Origin: Babylonia areolata | Lineage: Eukaryota; Mollusca; Gastropoda; Neogastropoda; Buccinidae | DNA length: 64,000 nucleotides | Reading direction: 5' to 3' | Assembly: GCF_041734735.1 (NCBI RefSeq) | Contig: NC_134900.1 | Coordinates: forward strand, 35,830,283-35,894,282 | Shown here: piece by piece, positions 1-11,542 of the stretch | How positions within the stretch are numbered: position 1 is the first letter of the stretch | Layout: each line of letters begins with the position of its first letter | Translations under genes and position numbers: made by a program | Notes under the pieces: model-generated | The model's database searches: none | Seen by the model: the letters and a program-made list of their open reading frames with translations, nothing else | What the model was told of the DNA's origin: nothing

Positions 1-2341
1 CCCAAATATATATTCGTCCAAATTTCAAAGCAGCTGTACAATATGAGCTTACCTTGGTTTGGTGACCTCTTTCCTGTTTTGACTAAACTCCTGGGAAGGA
101 TTTCCTTTAGTGACCCCCCCCCCCCCAACCCCCGCCCCTTCTTCCTCTCACATATACCTACGAGCTTCCCTCCCCCCCCCCCCCCCATCACCCCACCCAC
201 CCCACCCCCCACCCCCCTGTCGTATCCATTTGGGTTCATTTTACGCAAGTCTTAGATAAAGCATTGTATTCTAAAAAGCCCTTTTTTTCAAAATAAATAA
301 ACGTGAGAATGCAAAAGTAGGAAGTATCTAAGGAAGTATCGAAACCGATCAGGAATTTGGTGACCGATTAATGGAATTAAAATTGCCATCTTTGAAGTAC
401 AAAATGATACGTGGGGACCTTATCCGGTTTTTTGTTGTTGTTTTTTTGGTTTTGTATTTTGTTTTGTTTTGTTTTGGGGGTTTTTTGTTTGGTTTCTTTT
501 TTTTTTTCTTTTTTCTTTTTTTTTTCTTTTTTCTTTTTTTTTTGTTATTGTAGGTTATTGTAGTTGTTGTTGTTGTTGTTTTTCACAGTGCTGACACCAC
601 TAACAACCATTTTGTCAGTTCAAATGGCACCCGGTTCACTCTAGAGCTCGTGATAATGTCTAAAAATACCAACACTGTATAGAAGAATAAATATTAGGGA
701 ACACAAAACAGACTTACAAATAGAATTTGCGTAGAACCAACCAGTTCATGCTTATTTCATGTCGATCCCTAAAGTGCCATGACAACTCAGTAAATTTCCT
801 TGTAAAATGTGCAGAACCAAGAGACACACGAATGAGAAAGGGCATAATAAAAAGCTAAGAATTCGGAACCTGAACTTGAACTACAAGATCTGTAACATCT
901 GTTATAAGAAGTACTGTAAAATAATGTGGGAGGGAATAGTCCTGTTTGGTGGCAATAGTTGTAGTAGTAGTATAGATAATCGATTTTGAACTATTTGAAA
1001 ACAGAAAAGAAAAAAAAGTTTGTAACAGAAACAGACCACTGTGAGCATGAAAGTGGATGGACACAAAGAGGCTTCGAACTGAGTGAGATTTTGCAAACTC
1101 TTTTTGATCATTTATGTCCTTGCAAATAACAATGATTTCGTCAATGAAAAAGATACTCACCGGTAAAAACGTAAAAAAATAAAAATGGAAAAAAAAAATC
1201 CACACACGGCAGGTCACGGTTGCAGCTTTAGGCCCTAACGTTTTCAACGCCTGCACATGTGCAGTTTCTTCGCGACAAACCTTTGTGATGTTTCATTCCC
1301 ACGCCTCCTCAAACACAGTGTGTCAATTAGTGTTTATCTGATTGGTTAAGGTGAACCATAATCTCTTTTGTGATTGGTTCAACTTATCGAAAGTGGGCAG
1401 TGGCTGAGTTGGTCAGCTGGATAGCACGTGACAAGATGAGCGAACATTGTGAACGTGCCACCATGTTCCGCCATGTGGAAAGGATTCACATAATTTTTCT
1501 ATTCCGATTTTTATAGCTATAGAGTGTGTAGGCTGTTGACTTAATGTGTTGTGTTGGACATATTGAACATGAAACTTTTGCTGGGAAAATACGTCGTGTG
1601 GTGGTAGCATGATAAAAAAAAAATTTCAAAAACTTTTGGGGGGAGGGGAGGATGGCGGATTGGAGTTCAGAAGTGCGCACTGCTGTCTTGCAATGAAACC
1701 AGGTGAGGCTAACAGCATACAGCATATAATTATACAGTATTCATCCCTCCAGTCTGTTCACCAGGAGAGCGTTTCAATGACCGTCACAGTGTAGTGTTCT
1801 TACCAGAGAGGTATAATTTGTTTTCTGGCGCCTTCCGCTCTTATTTTTATCTTGACGTGAATGGAAAGACTTCCATCACGTATTTCATTGAAGTTCGGTT
1901 CTTCTTCTTCCACTTGACGACCAACATCAGTATGCTGATTTTTTGGTGGGTTGTGGTGGTGGTGTGTGTGTGCTTTGTTAGTGATTTGTTTGTATGTTGT
2001 TGTGGCAATGTCCACATTTCTTCCCCGCAACTCCTATGTGATTGGCGGAGTGAACGTCCAAGCCTTGTTGTGAACATTAATCATTCCGTTTTTAGACGAA
2101 AAAATGTGGATATTGCCGTTGTTGTTTTGGTTTGTTTTTTTGTGTGTTGTTGTTGTTTGTGTGTGTGTGTTGTTGTTTTTTTTGTTTGTTTGGGTTTGTT
2201 TTTGTTTTGTTTTGTTTTGGTTTTTTTTTGGGGGGTGGAGGGGGGTGTATGTGTGTGTGTCTGTTTTTTCACTATTGATGATTTGATGGCTCAAGAGTTT
2301 CGACGTAGATTGATGAGGCAATATGTGGATGTGTTGACCAG
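1..2341. other. Left flank, MON2 intron sequence with low-complexity tracts
   Basis: C-rich runs (114-200), T-rich runs (480-545, 2100-2270) and TG-rich sequence. No MON2 exon or repeat family was recognised here. Long frames (for example 1794-2366) are low-complexity and not credible. Confidence 0.5.
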
Positions 2342-2459
2342 ATGCTTAGGCTGCCATTGGGCCTGAAGTACGACTGCCCCTCGTCCTCCACCTGGCAGGA
2401 GGCAGTGACCGCCTTCCACGCCGTGCTGACCGTGGGGCTGCCTGTGGCTCGCAAACATG
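2342..2459 (+). CDS. MON2: MON2 exon, [11 protein letters not shown]...GLPVARKH
   Basis: This exon gives 39 codons plus one base and ends at a strong GTAAGT donor at 2460. The start is the least certain junction: the AG at 2340-2341 has little pyrimidine tract, and I chose it because homology begins about there ([13 protein letters not shown]). An overlapping frame (MAQEFRRRLMRQY, from 2285) is open through the same bases but does not match MON2. Confidence 0.85.
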
Positions 2460-5083
2460 GTAAGTGGGCTCTGTCCTTTGTCTTCAGGGTTGCGGCTTTT
2501 GGCTGGGAATTGTTGTTGTGTGTGTGCATTTGTAATTTGTACGCTTATGTGAGTACACACACGTGTGTCTGCATACAAATTCGCTGAACTCTGCCTCAGT
2601 TTTTGTTATTTCATTTCAGTCATTTGTCTTCTACATAGGTTTCATTTTGCCATATGTTTATAATTTACTTGTTCATTTAGTCTATTTGTTTTTCATTTTA
2701 TGTTAAATTATTAATGCTGTATACAAACCTTAGAAGTTCTGACCAGGGAATTGGGTTTATGCGTCGGTCACGCATCTGCTCTTTTTGGGGGCAGGGGTTA
2801 TATTTGTTCTTTTTATTAGCAGATGTAGTGTGGCATAGATAAGTCCACACATGTTCTTGAAACTGAAACTGAAATTTATGACCAATCAGACTATAGTGCA
2901 TGTCAGTGACGAGTGGGCCCACAGAGAGCTGACCGCACATGTCATAATTTCATTAACTAGCAACTGCATGCTGCCAAAACTGAATGAATTTGAAATGAAA
3001 AACTGAACACTGATTATCATGGAAACAAAGTTTTGAAATGGAATAAAATAGTCAGATATTATATATTACTTTTACAGTCTTATCCGTTGTTGACCAGTGA
3101 AAGTTTTGACAAATGATAATTGATACTAAAAGGGATTCATCAAATTGTCTTTTCTGACCGGTTCCTTGGTCTGGGAATGGGTTTGTGTGTGGGGGTGGTT
3201 GTGTACTCTCTGAAAGTGACATAAGAGGACGATGTTTCTCCTTGGCTCTGAAGAGATGGGCAGAGCATGTTCAGGGGAGGGAATTAAAAGCGACAAGAAT
3301 GTCAGGTTGTAATTCAGGCAGCCATAACTGGAAATAGCTTCCTTGCAATTTGCACACATTTTCAATCAATTTTTTGTTCTCTTCTCAGCAGGTCATTAAA
3401 ACATCCCCCAGTCTTCATCTGTTTCCTCTTTTATCAGTGATAATTCCATGAATATGGATCACTGTTACATAATTCTTCATTTCCTTGCGTGGGCGCTGCA
3501 GCAATTTGTGGCCAAGAATTAAATAAGAGGCTGAGAGGTTTTCTTGTTTATGATTAATAAGGAATGAAAGGATGGAGAAGATTCTGTCACGTGATCAGTC
3601 TTTTGGCTTCAGAGTTATGATTCATGAAATGTGACAATTTTTTGGCAGGATAATGTATTGTGATTATTAAGGTGAATCTGTGAAAAAGGAATGTAGTTAT
3701 GTGTGTTTGTGTGTCGCAAACCATTGTATGATCATTTAATGTAACAGTTTGAAACAGTTCCTTTGGAGTAGACGATCTTAACTAACATCAGACTGAAGCT
3801 CCAATAAAGTTTTCCCTCATTCTATGTGTCTGTAGTGGAATGGTTTAGATCTTTTAAGGATGCGCTCCATGAGCCTGCAGCATGTCCTTCCCATTTTGAA
3901 ATCATAGCGATCCGAAATGTAGCTGTGCATAATTAGATCTGCATTATTATGATTAGATGGTACACCATCATATATGTATGATAGTAATGTCCAACTATGA
4001 ATATCAAAACGGCAGATAAGGCAACTGTTGTCCCAACTAACTGGGCTAGAATTTGATTATTGTGGATGGTGTCTTGCTCCAGTTCCATCCCCACTCTCTT
4101 GGTCGAGAGGGTTTGAGGACAGTTGGCATTGAGATGGTCCCCAAAGGCCAATTGGCCTCCAAGGCTGCGGCACTGAAAGCCAGTGCAGTCTTGCCTCCTA
4201 GTCTGAGAGTTATATCCTTAAGAAAAAACCAAGCTTGAAATGAATTCCCATTGCAGTGGAGAAATCGTTGGTGACATAGCTCTTTGCTATTGACCCAGCT
4301 GTAAGCTTATGTCAGATTCTGATGTAAACCAAGCATTTAGCGCTTACAAGGCTGTGAAAGTGTCCAGATGAAGAATTGTTGGTGTGGGGGTCAGTGAAAA
4401 GTGTCTATAAAGAATCATGGTGTGGGGGTAAAAGTGTCCAGATGAACAATCATGAGGTGCAGGGGGTGTGGGGGGGTTGGTGAGGTGTCCAGAATTGTGG
4501 TGTTTGGGGTCAGTGAAAAGTGCCCAGATAAAGAATCATGGTGTGGGGGGTCAGTGAAAAGTGCCCAGATAAAGAATCATGGTGTGGGGGGTCAGTGAAA
4601 AGTGCCCAGATAAAGAATCATGGTGTGGGTGTCGGTGAAAAGTGTCCAGAATTATGGTGAGGGAGTCAATGAAAAGTGTCCAGAATTATGGTGTGGGGGT
4701 CAGTGAAAAGCGCCCAGAATTATGGTGTGGGAGTCAATGAAAAGTGCCCAGATGAACAATCATGGTGTGGTGGGTCATTGAAAAGTGTCCAGAATTGTGG
4801 TATTGGGGTCAGTGAAAAGTGTCCTGGTGGAGATTCATGGTGTGGTGGGTCAGTGAAAAGTGCCCAGGTGAAGAAACATGGTGTGGGGGGTCATGACATG
4901 ATGGTGGTGGTGTGGTTGCAGTGTCAGAGTTTGAAGGCATGTGGCATGAACTGGGTCTGCTGTTGGAGGACTTCCTCTTCACCAAACAGTGAGTCTGCTG
5001 ATTTGTCTCCCCTGCTTTCTGCCTGCCTGGGACAATTGCGTGCTTCTCTCTCTGTCTGTCTGTCTATGCAGATAACACACCTA

Positions 5084-5135
<52 letters not shown>

Positions 5136-5243
5136 GATGTCAACACATCTATTTCTCTGTGTGTGTACGCAGATGTAAACACCTATTTCTCTCTCTGTCT
5201 CTGTCTCGGTCTCTCTCTGTGTCTATGCAGATGTCAGCACACC

Positions 5244-5299
<56 letters not shown>

Positions 5300-5431
5300 C
5301 TTCATATCTGTCTTTCCACAAATTTTTTCTTTCTCCCCTGTCTTTCAAACATATTGAAAGAATTGGCCACGCCTAAAATCTTAATCCTTGAATAAAAATC
5401 TTTCTGAGTTCTGTGTGTGTGTGTGTGTGTG

Positions 5432-5472
<41 letters not shown>

Positions 5473-8352
5473 GTCTCTCTCTTATGCCCTAGACGCCTTA
5501 TCTGTGTCACTGCGGTTGGTGTCACTGCTGTAATGGTATAAACATAAAATGGCTAATCATTGTGTGTGTGTGTGTGTGTGTAATCATGCTGAAACTACTC
5601 CTATATTGCAGACATGTGTTTTTACAAAATTTTATACCAGAAGTGACAGTAAGACGGACAAAATCCTATTTGAGACAAATTACTGCTGTTGCCTGAAACC
5701 ATATTTGGATTTGATGGCACTCAAAGAAATCGCACACTTAGTGAAGAAAACAAGAAAAAATGGCACTTAAGTTTTTCTGTGGGTGAGGTATTATAAATGT
5801 CATGGATTAGTTTTGTGTTTGGTGCAATTGTTTCAAGATGTGGGGACCTTTTCTGTTTCAGCCCCTCACCCCCCACGCTGTCCATGGAAGACTTCACCAG
5901 AGACGAGGCCATCGATTGCAAGGTGGGTGTCCTTGAGGGCAGGTCGACACAATCAGTTGTTGTTGAAAACAAACGTCTTTTGCCCTTTCGGAGAAATTAG
6001 TTTGAATTGTATTGTTGATGTAATGTCCTTGTTTACTGTGTGTGCATGACACAAGTATGGGGAGGGGGGTGGGGGGGGTTCCATTTGTTTGATTGTGGGC
6101 CTCCTTTTTCTTTCCCCAAGTGACAGCAATTAGTGATTACCACTATGGCAAGATTTTTTTTTTTAAATGAAAGTTGGCTGAGCTTTGCAGAGGGTTTCAG
6201 GGATTGTCAATAATAAACAGATAAAATAGATATATATATATATACACAGTCATGATTATTGACAATATTAGAAACAATTTTACAATTTGAATGGTTGTTA
6301 TCATGTAAGAGATCTTAGGTATAACAGTTGAAATGGAGTGCAAAAAAATTATGTCTCCATTTTTTATTCTCTGCCTCTTGTCAGTTTCTGCTTAATATGG
6401 GCTTGTTATGGACAAGAGGCCTGACAGAACATAATTTGAATGGTTGTTATCATGTAAGAGATCTTAGGTATAACAGTTGAAATGGAGTGCAAAAAAATTA
6501 TGTCTCCATTTTTTATTCTCTGCCTCTTGTCAGTTTCTGCTTAATATGGGCTTGTTATGGACAAGAGGCCTGACAGAACATTTTTGACTTTGACTTTCTC
6601 TCTTTATTTTAGATTTACAAGAACATTTTATTTTCCAGAGGCATATTCAGTGATGAGTTACACAACAGATGAGTGTGTGTCCAGTTTCCTTTAGGGTTAA
6701 CAGGGACACCCACCATGGGTGAAATGACCAACAGGCCTAACTGCCCCAGGACAGTAGGGGAAGGAGATCTGTGTAACACCACACAGACACCACCAGAACA
6801 ACAGCATTTGTGGACAGCAAGAAACCCAACATTGGGAAGAAGGGTGGGGGGTACACATGGAAATCTTAGTTCACAGCCTGCCCAGTACAAGTTCAGCACT
6901 CGGAAGAAAGTTCTGTCAGTGACAACTATTTGCCAAGGGATTTTTTGTCATAGAGGGTGATAATGATACTTAATTCTAAAATGTAAAATATGTATGTATA
7001 TGACCTATACTTTTCAGAATTATGACAATTTCACATGAATTTTGTGATTTTGCGATAGGCAAATTCCTACAGATGCAGAGATCGCCTTCCTGGAACACTT
7101 TTTTGTCATGAAGGGGACAGGAAATTTTCATCCATGGTCACTCAAGAGGTTAAATTGCACTGTTCCTGTTTTGTGATGGTAATGATAAATGATATGGATA
7201 CTTACATAGCGCCTATCCTCGGTCAGAGACTGAACTCTAAGCACTTTACAAACACAGAGTCATTTGCACAACAGGCTGCCAGCCTGGGTAGAACTGCCAT
7301 TTGGGCGCTCATCATTCGTTTCCTGTGTTATTCAGTCAGGTTTCAGTCACACACACACACATATACAGACATGCAACATTTGTGTAGGACTGTTTTGTTT
7401 ATTTACCCACCATATAGGCAGCCACACTCCGTGGTCAACATGGTCATGGTGATGGTGTGTTTCAGATGGTGCACCTGATCCGTGATGAGATCCTGCCCTA
7501 TGCCGGCACGGTGCCGGCCAGCTTTGTGGTGAAGGTGATGGAGCTGCTCAACAGGGGATCCATCCACTCCGCCATGTCAGACACCTTCGTCGGTCAGTCA
7601 TGCTCTGCTATGCTACCTTGTTCTTCCTTCTCCTCTTTTTGTGTGTGTGTGTTCTGCGCGGGGGAGGGGGTGGGGCTTTTTTTTTTTTTTTTTAATTTTC
7701 CCTCTCTGTCTTCTTTGTACCTTTGTTGATCAATCATGTGCTACTATTCTGTTTTGTTTTGTTTTTGTTTTGTTTTTAACAGCTTTGTGAGCCAGTCATG
7801 TTGCACTACCTTTTTTTTTTTTTTTCTTTTTTTTTTTCACCTCTGTCAGTTGTGTACTACCTTTCTTTTTTTTTCTTCTTCTTTTTTTCTTTTTTTTTCT
7901 TTTTTTGTAAACACCTTTATTGGTGTTCATGTTGTAAAACCTTCATTTTTTTTTACCACCTTTGTCAGTGAAGATATTCCTCTTTTTTTTTGTTTGTTAG
8001 GGGGTTTTTTGTTGTTTTTTTGTACCACCTTTGTTGATTAGTAATGCTATTCCTCAGAGAGGGGAGAAGTTACTTTGGCAGGATACTCCAATATAACTGA
8101 AAGCTAGTAACTTTGACGTGTCGTCCTCTTGTAGGATATCAAGCCCAAGTTTTGGCCCAGATAGTCATGACGGCAGTTGCCTCCATTGCCGTTCTGATGG
8201 TGGTAGTCAGACATTAACATACCTCTTCTTTTTTTTCTTTCTTTTTTTTTTCTTTTACTGCTTTGTGCATATGAAAAATAAAAAGATGAAGAAAATTATG
8301 CACACAAAAACTGGTGCCTAGAGAATAGTCTGTGGCAAAATTATATTGATCA

Positions 8353-8388
<36 letters not shown>

Positions 8389-11300
8389 TGCATAAATATA
8401 CAGACAGGGGAAAATGTGAGTGTGTCTGATACTGCTGTTTGGCGATGTATGTTTTTTCCCGCAGAGAGCAGCATGAATTTCATGCAGATACTTCTCTTGA
8501 CACTGAAGCGCAGTGCAGTGATATGATCCTTACGATCATCAGTTAGAAGTTGACCTTCAGAATATTCAACACAGTAAAGTAACACATTCATGTTGCACAT
8601 GAAATGAATAAATCAGGAAACACTACCTCATTCACGTGATTGGAATGAGGCGCTGTGTGCAGAATGTTAACACAAGGGAAAGAAGTCATGGCATGGAGAG
8701 AATTGTCTCCTGGTGGAATTCTGCAAAAGTAAAGTCCCCTTTATTCATGGCTCTGTGTGGGTGTGTGTATGCAGACAAATAAAAACACATTTTCAACTGC
8801 TCTGTAGTGATACACTTGCCTTGGTGAAGAAGAGCTAGGATTTCACACACAGTCAGATTAATGACTAAACAAGTTTTGATAGTTGTATAATGGATGTGAG
8901 TGAATCAGAGATGGGTTTCTTCTTCTTTGTTTGTGGGCTACAACTCCCACATTAACTAGTATGTAGGATACACAAGTGGGCTTTTACATGTATGACTATT
9001 TTTACTCCGCCATGTAGGCAGCCATATTCCGTATGACATGATTCTGTAACCAGTAGGTTGGTATGTTGGTTAACCCTTGACTGCTAAAGAGGAGTCAGTG
9101 AATAGCTGTCCCTTCACTGGGATGAGATAGAGAATAGATGAGAATGTCAGTCACTTTTCCCCCCCCTCTTTTTATGACATTATAACAAATGCAACAAAAT
9201 AAATGACAGTCACCATTATGCATTTTGGACTTGTTTCTCTGGGGATTACATCACTTTGATGAGAAAAGCCACACAAAAAGTTGTGCCTGCCTTTCAAACT
9301 CGTCACACTGATCTTGTTTCATCAAGGTTCAGCGGTCAAGGGGTTAAAATGCTGTTCTGTTTTCTGTTTTGTCAGCATGGTTAGACTGATCTTAGTGTGT
9401 TTATGGGTTAAAATGCTGTTCTGTTTTCTGTTTTGTCAGTACGGATAGACTGATCGTAGCGTATTTATGTGAAATGAACATTAACTCATTGAGCCCAGCA
9501 CCCAAGCATTGCTCTAGCGTCAAAATTCATCTCATTAAAACTAGTTTTCACATTCCTACAAATGCATAAAGCACAAGGAAAGGGAACCAATCTCTACAGT
9601 ATTTCCGGATGTGTCCCTGCATAATTTGGGGAGAAAACAGTATATTTTTTGCGGGGTTTTTTTGTGTGTTTTTTTTTCCCCCACATGAATACAGCATGGA
9701 AGCCTGCCGAGGCTGTAAACTCCCTAGAGTTGAATGGGTTAAAGTAGTGTCCTTGTCTTTCTTGTGTATCATCTGTAAATGAGAGAGGAGAGCCAGTGTT
9801 TCTGTGAATTCATACAGCTTTCTTCTGCAGCACCACTGACAGGGAAAGATATCCTTGTGTTAGTTACAAACAAACGACTGATTTGGCACATGTACTACAA
9901 GGCACATGACTGCTTGCAGTTGAGGGTAACTATGTTGTTTGCAGATATTTGGTATCGTTATTGTTACGAAATTGGCATTTCTGGTAAACAAATATATGTT
10001 TATACACACACTCACAAACTCAGACGCATGCTCACACACACACACACACACACACACATGCACAGTGTTATTGTTATCCTTGCCTTCTGTGTGCTTCAGA
10101 CACGGATTCCAGTCGCAAGCTGCGTGAGGATTTTGCCAAGACCTGCTTTGAGACTCTGCTACAGTTCTCCTTCGTCAGCAAGAAGAGCGAGGAAGGGGCC
10201 GTCACTAAGGTGGCAGTGCTCTCCCTTCTGCAGCGCTGTCAGGAGGTGGTGAAGAAATACGTGGATGATGAGAGGCTGTCCGGGAAATGCCCCTTGCCTA
10301 GGTCAGTGATTCTTGGGGTTGTTGTTCTTGTTTGTTTTTTTGTCTTTTGCTGCCCCTTTCTCTGTTCCATTCAGTTTCTCAGAGGTGTGACTGTGTTCGG
10401 ACAAATCCATATATGCTACACCAAATCTGCTAGGCAGATGCCTGACCTATTGTACTAGTCAGGCCTTGAGTGCACACACAGATGTTTGTGTAGCTGTCAG
10501 AGTGGATTTCTTCTACAGAACGTTGCCAGAGGACAACACTGTGCCAGTGGGTGCTGTATATGGGACTTCTGTCATCCCATCCGAATGACCAGACTCTGAT
10601 TTTCTCTCAAACGTGGGAGAAAGGGCTAGACTGGGATTCGATCCCATGCCCTTACATACACCGCATTGGCAGATAAGCATCATAACCATTCTGCCACCTT
10701 CCTCTTCTCTGTTATTGTAGAACACAGCCCTCTGACACACATCGCTTCTTTTTCTCCTTACACAGTCATACCCAGATAGTTTTTCTTCTCTTTTGTTTTT
10801 GGCATTTGCTGGCCAATTTTCTGCTCTGTTACTGTTGAATTACCCCTCCCACCCTTTCCCCCATCACTTTGTTGTGTTGACTCCACACAGTTATAACCAG
10901 GGCTGTCTGTGTACCAGCAATCCATAGGAATTGTCAGTGTTCAGTCACCATAAGGTCCCATGCCAGAGAAGAATCTGCACTTCTGTAGAGCCACTTCAGT
11001 TGGGTTTTTTTTGGGGGTGGTGGGGGGGTGGTGTCAAATACTTTATTTCATTTGTTGTGTTTTGTGACATTGGCAATATGTAACACAGAACCACATTGCA
11101 TTATCAATCCCTGTATGTGAACCAGAAGTCTGAACAAGGAAGGTTATCAGTTGCAGGCAATATTAAACTAAAATGCAGACATCCCAAGCAGCTACACTTG
11201 TGGCCTTTGTCTGATTCATAAGGTGAACAGGCAGACACAACTTGTGGATCTGAGGCAAAATGAAGGGGAGGGGGGGGATTCTTCTTCTTCACTCGTATAT

Positions 11301-11503
11301 ATGAATGGGCTTTTACGTGTATTACCATTCTTACTCCCACCATGTAGGCACTTTGACTCAGTTTTCAGGGGGTGGGTGGGGGACAAATGATTCCCCCCCC
11401 TCCCCCCCCCCTCAACGTTTCACTTGCTTTAAACATTTTATTTCAAGAAGCAATGCAAAATATAGTGTGAACACACACACACACACACATATATATATGT
11501 ATG

Positions 11504-11542
<39 letters not shown>

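Noticed and set aside
1390-1470. tRNA-like box A (GTGGCTGAGTTGGTCAGC)
   Set aside because: No box B or acceptor stem pairing; no SINE body follows.
1794-2366. A 190-codon plus-strand ORF
   Set aside because: The sequence is TG/T-rich and the peptide is mostly V, C and F; it overlaps the MON2 exon in another frame.
4676-5395. A 239-codon plus-strand ORF
   Set aside because: It runs through the 41-bp minisatellite, the MON2 exon at 4922 in the wrong frame, and (CT)n tracts (poly-LS), so it is not a gene.
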